A model generated the notes under the pieces. The model saw only the letters and a program-made list of their open reading frames with translations, searched no databases and was not told the origin of the DNA. The translations under genes were made by a program, and so were the position numbers. Below, piece by piece: positions 1 through 6,872 of a stretch of DNA of 20,443 bases. This DNA is from Prevotella sp. UBA2755 (GTDB taxonomy: Bacteria > Bacteroidota > Bacteroidia > Bacteroidales > Bacteroidaceae), in assembly GCA_002353225.1 (NCBI GenBank), contig DEJF01000041.1, forward strand, positions 1-20,443, in the 5' to 3' direction. Position 1 is the stretch's first letter. Every line of letters begins with the position of its first letter.

Positions 1-2683
1 TCTTGCAGCCATCGAACAAGTTGGCAGGAATACTTTTCACACCTTCACCAATGATAACGCGGGTCACACTTTCGGGGAAAATGTGTACGAAGTAATTTTC
101 ACCGTACTCGTTATAATTTTTACCGTACTCGTCATATAACGATGCGTTCTCTGCATTATAATAGACACGTACCAGTGGCGTGCCTTTGAAAGCATCATAG
201 CCGATATACTTCACATTCTTCGGGATGTTGACGCGCTTCAGGTTACTGGAGCCGCCATCAACGGCAGCAAAGGCTCTTTCACCAATCTTCTCCAACGACT
301 CGGGCAGTTCGACAGTGGTGATAGCGGCATTCTTCAAACATTCCTTGCCTAAAATACGCAGTGTGGAGGGTAGGGTGACGGTAGTAGGTGCTGTCCAACC
401 ATTATAGTTAGATGAGGAGCCCCAGGAGTTTTGTTCATCATACAGATAATTGTGATTATTGAGGAAAGCGTCCGCCACGCCCAGTGTACCTTCCTTTATC
501 TTCAGGTTGCTGCCACCAGTAAAGATATAGGCGACACTTCCAATATATTTCACGCCATCCTCCGCAGGTAGATTATTCATGAAAGGTGTGTCATAAACGC
601 CCACACCATATTCTCCAGAGCCTTGGAAGGCATGTGATCCCACTTCCTCTAAGGTGTTAGGTGCGGTCACGCTGGCAAGTTTGGGGTTGGAAGAGAATGC
701 AAACGCGCCAATTGCCTTGGTACCGTCTTGCAGGACGACGGATGTCAGGTCACAGCCCAAAAACGCGTTTTTCCCGATGGTCTTTGCGTTGATATCTACT
801 GTCGTCAACTTCTTGCAGCCACTGAAAGCACCATCGCCAATGCTCTCCAGTTTACCGGCAAACGTTACCTCAGCCAGTTTAGGACAACCGCCAAATGCCC
901 CTTCGCCAATGTTCTGCACTGTTGATGGTATTGAAACAGACTTCAATCTATAGCAACCGTTGAAAGCATTGGCGGCAATGGTCTTCAAGTTGGGATGGAA
1001 GTTCACTTCTAAGACGTTGGTCTCTGCCAGACAGCCATCTCCCATCCTTGAGATACGGCTGACATCAATAGTGCGGAAACCTACTCCACGCATAGCGTCA
1101 ACACCCAGACTATCTATGGTCTCTGGCAAGTCAACACCCTGCAGTGTTCTTCGCAACTCAGAGAAATAGCCTCCCGTCTTATTGACGAATGCATTGTCAG
1201 CAATATATGTAGCGGCATCGGGGAAGGTCACTTTCTCTAATACCTCACAGTCTCTTAATATAGAACTGCCTAAGCCCTTCAGGGATTTGGGAAGTTTGAT
1301 TTGCTTGAGGTATTTCATCTCATTGAACGCATAAGCGAAATCATTTCGTCGCAGGTAGGTCACTGTGGAAGTCGAGGTGCCTGTAAAGCCACCTCCCGTT
1401 CCTGCCTCTTCCTTGTTCTCTGCCGAGAAGGTATAAACAGAGTAGTAATAGTTGACGATACCGATAGGCAGGTCTCCACCGTCATGGGTGGCAATGGTAT
1501 GGTACGGCTCATCGTCGTACACCATCTCGATGTTGGAGAGATCCAGATATTGTAACTGCGAAACGAGTCCTTGCTGCTCTTTCAGGTAAACCAGATCCTT
1601 ACCACCAAACTTACCCTTGACGGTAAGATAGTCCACCAGATCGTAGTCTGTCTGGAACACCGCGTTCTCCAGTCGCTGCTTCAGCGTGTTAGGCTCTGCG
1701 AGGTTGATGGTGAAGTGGGCACCTTTCGTGAGGTCGATATCTTCAGCAGGAGTCGTGCCGTCACTCTCTTTATCCAATATCTCTTCAGTTTCTTCTGGCA
1801 CTGATATTAAGATATCTCCCCCTTTCATGGAAGAATTAAACTTAAACGTGACGAGAAGAGGCTTCCCCAGGTATTTGTCATCGCAGGATAGATTAAAATT
1901 AGCAAAAGACCTCTCAAATTCATAAAACCATTTTTCTTCACCTAATGGCAATTCCATGTCTATAGGCGCATACCGCTTATTTGCGATTTCATCCCACCCG
2001 TCAGCAGTTGAAGCCAACAGAGTCGTCATAGTAAACTCCCGGTTAGTGAATGTCACCATCCCGGAGAAGATCCCGTCCCCCGTTTTCTCTAAGGTTGCCG
2101 AAGCATGATTAGCCTCCATGATGCCGTCAGTACCTATCAGGTAACAGTTTTCGGGCATACGATTCTGATTTTCCGGATCATTGGGGTCAACCTCTGGGTC
2201 AACTTCTGGGTCGGTGTTCTCTGGATTAGGATTCTTAACGAGGATAGTTCCGTTGTTAAAGTCAATGGTCACCTGATAGGTTCCTCTTTCCCTCTCACCG
2301 AACCTGAAAGGGTAATTATTCCTGGTGGAGTAACCTTGGCTCAAAGGAACAGCAGTGTCAAATTTGATATTGCGATTAGAGCGATCTGCAGCCCACACGT
2401 TGTTGTCGATGCTTACCCAGTCATCAGCACTGCCTGCCAGTTTCGTGGCAACATAAAATCTTAAGGTTTCGTCAGTGTCGGCGAACGTCACTTCACCCTC
2501 GAAAACACCATCACTGACCTTGGTTAGCGTCGCCGAGGCATGGTTTGCCTCCATAGTGCCGTCAGTACCCAGCAGATAGCAGGCGTCCTGCGCCCCGGCA
2601 GCCAATGGTAACATGATCATCATCATCATGATGATGATACTCTTCCGTAAGTTCTGTAACTTGTGTATCATAGTTTTCTTCAT
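1..2683 (-). CDS. BspA-like leucine-rich repeat surface protein, 3' end beyond the window
   Basis: The frame is open from the ATG at 2683 to the window edge, giving 894 codons; the C-terminus is missing. Residues 1-32 form a signal peptide: a KK/RK-rich start, an Ile/Met run at 16-24, then LPLAAGAQ before the likely cleavage site. Two related ~100-residue domains follow, opening CYLLGTDGTMEANHASATL (about 35) and CYLIGTDGIMEANHASATL (about 180), joined by an acidic linker of NPEN/DPEVDP repeats (150-175). From about residue 430 to the edge there are LRR_5/BspA-type repeats such as LKSVSIPSTVQNIGEGAFGGC, which recur every 22-25 residues. Proteins of this family in oral and gut Bacteroidales are exported and often bind host or microbial surfaces; the ligand here cannot be read. 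Any C-terminal sorting domain would lie outside the window. It is transcribed away from the AraC-type regulator at 2864, a possible controller. Confidence 0.9.
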   Translation of the reverse strand, partial: MKKTMIHKLQNLRKSIIIMMMMIMLPLAAGAQDACYLLGTDGTMEANHASATLTKVSDGVFEGEVTFADTDETLRFYVATKLAGSADDWVSIDNNVWAADRSNRNIKFDTAVPLSQGYSTRNNYPFRFGERERGTYQVTIDFNNGTILVKNPNPENTDPEVDPEVDPNDPENQNRMPENCYLIGTDGIMEANHASATLEKTGDGIFSGMVTFTNREFTMTTLLASTADGWDEIANKRYAPIDMELPLGEEKWFYEFERSFANFNLSCDDKYLGKPLLVTFKFNSSMKGGDILISVPEETEEILDKESDGTTPAEDIDLTKGAHFTINLAEPNTLKQRLENAVFQTDYDLVDYLTVKGKFGGKDLVYLKEQQGLVSQLQYLDLSNIEMVYDDEPYHTIATHDGGDLPIGIVNYYYSVYTFSAENKEEAGTGGGFTGTSTSTVTYLRRNDFAYAFNEMKYLKQIKLPKSLKGLGSSILRDCEVLEKVTFPDAATYIADNAFVNKTGGYFSELRRTLQGVDLPETIDSLGVDAMRGVGFRTIDVSRISRMGDGCLAETNVLEVNFHPNLKTIAANAFNGCYRLKSVSIPSTVQNIGEGAFGGCPKLAEVTFAGKLESIGDGAFSGCKKLTTVDINAKTIGKNAFLGCDLTSVVLQDGTKAIGAFAFSSNPKLASVTAPNTLEEVGSHAFQGSGEYGVGVYDTPFMNNLPAEDGVKYIGSVAYIFTGGSNLKIKEGTLGVADAFLNNHNYLYDEQNSWGSSSNYNGWTAPTTVTLPSTLRILGKECLKNAAITTVELPESLEKIGERAFAAVDGGSSNLKRVNIPKNVKYIGYDAFKGTPLVRVYYNAENASLYDEYGKNYNEYGENYFVHIFPESVTRVIIGEGVKSIPANLFDGCK

Positions 2684-2716
2684 AATATAGATGTTTACAT
2701 TGTAAAATACTGTTGG

Positions 2717-2724
2717 CAAAGATA
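2717..2724 (-). promoter_or_regulatory. Bacteroidota -7 box for the LRR protein gene
   Basis: Reads TATCTTTG on the minus strand, matching TAnnTTTG. It implies a transcript starting near 2711 with a leader of about 27 nt. At the proper 19-base spacing the -33 position reads TCTG, one mismatch from TTTG. Confidence 0.65.
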
Positions 2725-2790
2725 GGGAAAAATCCTTTGAGGGCAGATGTCAGGGGTGTTATCTTTCGTTCACTCGAACAAATTCGTGTG

Positions 2791-2816
2791 TCAAAGCGTA
2801 AATTTTTACGCTTTGA
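2791..2816. promoter_or_regulatory. Perfect inverted repeat between divergent genes, candidate operator
   Basis: The arms TCAAAGCGTAAA and TTTACGCTTTGA are exact reverse complements separated by TT. The site sits about 50-75 bp upstream of the expected AraC-gene start and about 80-105 bp upstream of the LRR-gene start. It lies outside both predicted transcripts, so a protein-binding site is more likely than an RNA hairpin. Shorter imperfect repeats (for example CGAA-N4-TTCG at 2775-2786) lie beside it. Confidence 0.5.
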
Positions 2817-2851
2817 TTCTTTGGCGGATACTGTATTTAGTGAAATAATTG

Positions 2852-2859
2852 TATCTTTG
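2852..2859 (+). promoter_or_regulatory. -7 box for the AraC-type regulator gene
   Basis: TATCTTTG matches TAnnTTTG and ends only 4 bases before the ATG at 2864. No TTTG element is present at the usual 19-20 base spacing, so the promoter may need an activator. The box overlaps a longer possible start at the TTG at 2849, which rules that start out. Confidence 0.6.
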
Positions 2860-2863
2860 CAGC

Positions 2864-3910
2864 ATGGAAGAGAACATGAATATATCGGCTTTCCTGATAG
2901 GAGTCTCTACGGCATTCTTTGCTTTTTTCGCCATCCATATTTTGTTCTGGCGTAAAGATCGGACGAGATTTCAGACGGTGTTAGGGTTCATCATGGCTGT
3001 CTGGGCGGTGTGGAACCTGAAAGACTTGGTTATTACTTTTCCAGACATGTACCGCAAGGAAGTGTTAGACTGGATTATGATCATCGACGGATGGTCGGCA
3101 CTGACCTATACTGTATTCGTGTTTGAGACGGTAATGCCCGGGTGGGTGACATGGAGAAAACTCGCTTATCTGTCATTGCCTTTTGTCGCTTTCACCTTAT
3201 TATATATTATAGAGCCACAACGATGGGTTATCTATGCCTATGCGGCATTCCTCTGGTTTTATGCTTGGGCAATAGTTATTATCGGCTTTGTGAAGATGAA
3301 GCGCTATCTGAGTTATGTACGTAAGAACTACTCTAACATTGATGATATTGATGTGTCGTGGCTGAAACCCGTTTTTCTCTTTGCCATCATCAGTCAACTT
3401 GCATGGTTGTTTACGTCACTCTTTGCCACCGTGACAACGGATATCGTATATTATGTATCCGCCATGCTGTTATGGCTGATGGTACTTCATTACTGCTGGA
3501 ACTTCCGTCCCATTGTCGTTGAGAAAGAGATAGAGCGTCCTCAGGTTTTACATAGAAATCCGTCATCTGCCATTGTGGAGGGTGTGTTAGAACGGATGGT
3601 AGAGGAGCAGCAACTTTTTCTGGTAAAGAACCTTACGTTAACGGATCTTGCCGCTGCGATGGGAACGAACCGGACCTATGTCAGCAATTACCTGAGCCAG
3701 GTGCGTGGACAGACGTTCTATGACTATATCAACCAGATACGTATAGAGAAAAAGAGTGTCCCCTTATTACGGGAACACCCAGAGTATACTTTGGATTATG
3801 TGGCGAATGAGAGCGGCTTCGCCTCCATCTCCACGTTCCGTCGTGCCTTCCTCAAACTGACAGGGAAGACACCCCGCCAGTTTATAGCGGCTGCCACCCC
3901 TGAGCCTTGA
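2864..3910 (+). CDS. Membrane-anchored AraC-family transcriptional regulator
   Basis: The protein has 348 residues. The N-terminal ~220 residues hold roughly six or seven hydrophobic spans (such as AFLIGVSTAFFAFFAIHILFW and LPFVAFTLLYII). A C-terminal AraC-type double helix-turn-helix begins near residue 245: LTLTDLAAAMGTNRTYVSNYLSQV, then FYDYINQIRIE and YVANESGFASISTFRRAFLKLTGKTPRQF. This architecture is common in Bacteroidota, where the membrane part is presumed to sense a signal and the HTH part to act on nearby promoters; no ligand can be inferred. I chose ATG 2864 because the -7 box covers the more upstream start. ATG 2876, preceded by the purine-rich GGAAGAG, is a real alternative. The gene is divergent from the LRR protein gene, and its last 29 bp overlap the convergent thiL end. 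Confidence 0.88.
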   Translation: MEENMNISAFLIGVSTAFFAFFAIHILFWRKDRTRFQTVLGFIMAVWAVWNLKDLVITFPDMYRKEVLDWIMIIDGWSALTYTVFVFETVMPGWVTWRKLAYLSLPFVAFTLLYIIEPQRWVIYAYAAFLWFYAWAIVIIGFVKMKRYLSYVRKNYSNIDDIDVSWLKPVFLFAIISQLAWLFTSLFATVTTDIVYYVSAMLLWLMVLHYCWNFRPIVVEKEIERPQVLHRNPSSAIVEGVLERMVEEQQLFLVKNLTLTDLAAAMGTNRTYVSNYLSQVRGQTFYDYINQIRIEKKSVPLLREHPEYTLDYVANESGFASISTFRRAFLKLTGKTPRQFIAAATPEP

Positions 3911-4943
3911 GTTCAAACTCCTGGTCGTCACGGGTGACGAGGATATGTCCTAAACTCTCCTTGGTGATATGTCCGATGAGTTTCACATCCTCCATCGCCT
4001 CTATCTTCTCATGGTCACCGATGGGAACGGTGAACAATAACTCGTAGTCCTCACCACCATTCAGGGCGCAGGTTGTCACGTTCATGTTCAGTTCCTCAGC
4101 CATCACTGCCGTCTGGTAGTCAATAGGTATTTGCTTCTCGAAGATGCGGCATCCCACGTGACTCTGTTTGCAGATATGCATCAACTCGCTGCTCAGTCCG
4201 TCACTGATATCCATCATCGCTGTGGGACGGATATTCGCCTCACGTAACCGTTGGATGATATCCCCGCGAGCCTCCGTCTTTAACTGGCGTTGCAGCAGGT
4301 ATTCCTTGCCGGCGAAATCAGGCTGGAAGTGGGCGAGTTCCTCTAATGCTTTCTTATCACCTTTCTTCTTTGCCTCATCCACCTGGGCATAATAGACGGC
4401 TTTCTCACGCTCTAAGAGTTGCAGTCCCATATAGGCGGCACCGAGGTCGCCACTGACACAGATTAGGTCTGTCTCCTTGGCACCGTTACGGTAGACGATG
4501 TCCTCCTTGCGAGCCTCACCGATACAGGTGATGCTGATGGCAAGACCAGTATAAGAAGATGTGGTGTCACCCCCTACGATATCGACGTTCCATTTGTCAC
4601 AGGCAAGGCGCAGACCATTATAGAACTGCTCCATGTCCTCCACGGAGAAGCGTTTGCTGAGGGCAAGACTGACGGTCAGTTGGCGTGGTGTACCGTTCAT
4701 GGCGAAGATATCGCTGATATTCACCATTGCCGACTTATAGCCTAAATGCTCCAAGTCGATATAGGTGAGGTCGAAGTGGACACCCTCCATGAGCATGTCG
4801 GTAGTGACAAGCACCTCGCTGTCTGGATAGTGGAGTACGGCGCAGTCGTCACCCACACCATATTTCGTTGAGTCGTTCTGCGGCTTGATATCTTTTGTGA
4901 GTCGGTCGATGAGTCCGAACTCTCCTAATTTGGCTATTTCCAT
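3882..4943 (-). CDS. thiL: Thiamine-monophosphate kinase
   Basis: ThiL phosphorylates thiamine monophosphate with ATP to give thiamine diphosphate, the last step of cofactor synthesis. The 353-residue product shows the family motifs in order: GEFGLI at 7-12, GDDCAVL near 31-37 (metal/ATP site), TTDMLMEGVHF at 47-57, MVNISDIFAMNGTP at 73-86 and VGGDTT at 123-128. A later MDISDGLSSEL and NGGEDYELLFT complete the PurM-like fold. It is slightly longer than the E. coli enzyme (about 325). It is the last gene of the sppA-lpxK-punA-thiL operon, and its ATG lies inside the last codons of punA (10-bp overlap), which suggests translational coupling. Its stop lies within the convergent AraC-type regulator gene. 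No separate promoter or terminator is evident. Confidence 0.95.
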   Translation of the reverse strand: MEIAKLGEFGLIDRLTKDIKPQNDSTKYGVGDDCAVLHYPDSEVLVTTDMLMEGVHFDLTYIDLEHLGYKSAMVNISDIFAMNGTPRQLTVSLALSKRFSVEDMEQFYNGLRLACDKWNVDIVGGDTTSSYTGLAISITCIGEARKEDIVYRNGAKETDLICVSGDLGAAYMGLQLLEREKAVYYAQVDEAKKKGDKKALEELAHFQPDFAGKEYLLQRQLKTEARGDIIQRLREANIRPTAMMDISDGLSSELMHICKQSHVGCRIFEKQIPIDYQTAVMAEELNMNVTTCALNGGEDYELLFTVPIGDHEKIEAMEDVKLIGHITKESLGHILVTRDDQEFELKAQGWQPL

Positions 4944-5806
4944 TTATCTGTGGGGTGATCTGTGTTGAACTTCTCGGTCTTTTGTGACTCTACTTTTTCC
5001 GAGCGGATAATCATCTCTCGCATGATCTCTGTCATAAAAGGCTGGGTGGCATTGGCAGCCTCCTGTACTTCCTCATGGCTGACCTCCACCGGGTCGTCGA
5101 AGCCTCCGAGGTCGGTGATGACAGAGATACCGAAGGTGCGGATGCCGCAATGGTGGGCAACAATCACTTCTGGAACGGTTGACATCCCCACGGCATCAGC
5201 ACCAAAGAGGTGGTACATCTTATATTCGGCAGGTGTCTCGAAGGTAGGACCTTGTACGCCGATATACACACCGTATGTGACACGGATTTTCTTCTCATAG
5301 GCGATATCGGCGGCTAATTGGATGAGTTTCTTGTCGTAAGTCTCATGCATATCAGGGAATCGTGGACCAGTGGGGAAGTTTTTGCCACGCAACGGGTGCT
5401 CCGGGAAGAAATTGATATGGTCGGTGATAATCATGAGGTCGCCAATCTTGAACTTAGGATTCATACCGCCTGCGGCATTCGATACGAAGAGCGTCTTGAT
5501 GCCCAACTCATACATGACACGGATAGGGAAGGTCACCTCTTTCATGGAATAGCCCTCATAGAAGTGGAAACGTCCCTGCATGGCAAGGATGTCGACACCA
5601 CCTAACTTGCCGAAGATGAGTTTTCCGCTATGTCCCTCTACCGTAGATACGGGGAAGTTGGGGATTTCACTATAGGGTATCTCCTGCTTGTCAGTTATTT
5701 CGGAAACTAATTGTCCGAGTCCCGTTCCCAGAATGATTGCTGTCTTTGGGCTTGTGGTCATCCTTTGCCTTAACCAGGATGCTGTTTCTTGAATTCTTTC
5801 GTACAT
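4934..5806 (-). CDS. punA: Purine nucleoside phosphorylase, PNP/MTAP (trimeric) family
   Basis: This enzyme cleaves purine nucleosides with phosphate into base and (deoxy)ribose-1-phosphate for salvage. The 290 residues include ILGTGLG at 25-31 and EGHSGKL at 58-63 (phosphate site). VSNAAGG lies at 108-114, GPTFETPAE at 186-194 (Glu190, the counterpart of human PNP Glu201) and GADAVGMSTVPE at 202-213. The residue after ISVIT is Asp232, where human PNP has Asn243; MTAP-type enzymes have Asp in this region, so adenosine-type substrates deserve consideration. The start at 5806 is supported because related enzymes carry about 20 residues ahead of the first glycine loop. The first 116 bp overlap the end of lpxK in another frame. 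The last ~20 residues are a polar extension. Confidence 0.93.
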   Translation of the reverse strand: MYERIQETASWLRQRMTTSPKTAIILGTGLGQLVSEITDKQEIPYSEIPNFPVSTVEGHSGKLIFGKLGGVDILAMQGRFHFYEGYSMKEVTFPIRVMYELGIKTLFVSNAAGGMNPKFKIGDLMIITDHINFFPEHPLRGKNFPTGPRFPDMHETYDKKLIQLAADIAYEKKIRVTYGVYIGVQGPTFETPAEYKMYHLFGADAVGMSTVPEVIVAHHCGIRTFGISVITDLGGFDDPVEVSHEEVQEAANATQPFMTEIMREMIIRSEKVESQKTEKFNTDHPTDKWK

Positions 5807-6863
5807 AGCCTATGATATATTGGTTAAACGTGTCTCCCTGCTCCAGCATGAAATGGATACTAACAGGAAGCGTATAGATGTTCTTGCGCACCTCCTCGCT
5901 CAAACCTTCCGCATCATGGAGTCGGGTAGCATCCTTCTCTGTGGTGATGATACAACGAGGCTCGGGGAGTTGCGCGAAAGTCTCGTTGATCAGTTGGATG
6001 TCCCTCTTCTTGAACTGATGGTGGTCGGCGAAGGTGAGGGGAGTGAGGTTCTTGGTGTAGGGCGTCAGGTCATGGATAATCTGCTCTGGTGAGGCAATAC
6101 CTGTAAGCAGAAGGATCTGCTCATTGAGTTGCAGACTACTCAGCGGACGAGGTTCTCCTCCGAAGAGAGGCTGGAGGTCGTCATATTCCAAAGTCGTGAA
6201 GAACAGACTCTGATAGGCATAGAGGTTCATCGCCTTGGTGATGACGCGATACTCCATTGGTTTCAGGTCCTTTGGACATTTGGTGACAATGACAATATCA
6301 GCACGGTCCTTCCCGGATAACGGTTCCCTGAGTCGTCCGGCAGGGAGCAGGGTGTCATAGATAACCAGACGGTGATAGTCGACCAGCAGGATGTTTACCC
6401 CCGGTTTCACATATCGGTGCTGGAAAGCGTCGTCAAGCAGGATGACATCCAACCTCTGGTCGTTGCTCGTCAACTCGTCGATGCCATGACAGCGACTCTT
6501 GTCAACGGCAACAGTCACATCGGGGAACTTCTGTTTCATCTGGTAGGGCTCGTCACCGATCTCAGGCATAGTCGTCCGTGCCTTGGCGATGATGAACCCC
6601 TTGCTCTTGCGCTTATAACCACGACTGAGCACTGCGACGTGGAAACGGTCCTTGAGGCATTTCACTAAATACTCCACATGAGGGGTCTTACCCGTACCGC
6701 CCACCGTGATATTTCCTACCGAGATGACGGGCACGTCGAATGAGCGGCTCTTCAGGATGCCCAGTTCAAACGCCATATTGCGCAACTTGACACCTAAGCC
6801 GTAGAGCCAACTCAAAGGCAATAGCCACTTGTTGATGACGATGAAATCACCCTCAACCCTCAT
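5691..6863 (-). CDS. lpxK: Tetraacyldisaccharide 4'-kinase (lipid A biosynthesis)
   Basis: LpxK adds the 4'-phosphate to the tetraacyl disaccharide 1-phosphate intermediate of lipid A at the inner face of the cytoplasmic membrane, using ATP. The product has 390 residues. A hydrophobic membrane-facing N-terminus (NKWLLPLSWLYGLGVKLRN) is followed by the P-loop GNITVGGTGKTP at 50-61, LSRGYKRKSKG at 79-89 and the LLDDAFQHR signature. The start at 6863 is the first ATG after the sppA stop, 9 bases away, with AAGG just upstream. The protein is longer than E. coli LpxK (328). The last 38 or so codons overlap punA in a different frame, and this tail is strongly polar (RKNSRNSILVKAKDDHKPK). Part of it may be dispensable. 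Confidence 0.95.
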   Translation of the reverse strand: MRVEGDFIVINKWLLPLSWLYGLGVKLRNMAFELGILKSRSFDVPVISVGNITVGGTGKTPHVEYLVKCLKDRFHVAVLSRGYKRKSKGFIIAKARTTMPEIGDEPYQMKQKFPDVTVAVDKSRCHGIDELTSNDQRLDVILLDDAFQHRYVKPGVNILLVDYHRLVIYDTLLPAGRLREPLSGKDRADIVIVTKCPKDLKPMEYRVITKAMNLYAYQSLFFTTLEYDDLQPLFGGEPRPLSSLQLNEQILLLTGIASPEQIIHDLTPYTKNLTPLTFADHHQFKKRDIQLINETFAQLPEPRCIITTEKDATRLHDAEGLSEEVRKNIYTLPVSIHFMLEQGDTFNQYIIGYVRKNSRNSILVKAKDDHKPKDSNHSGNGTRTISFRNN

Positions 6864-6872
6864 ACACCTTAT

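Noticed and set aside
654..953. 99-residue plus-strand reading frame inside the LRR gene
   Set aside because: Antisense shadow of the repetitive LRR coding sequence, as are the other plus-strand frames between 225 and 2464.
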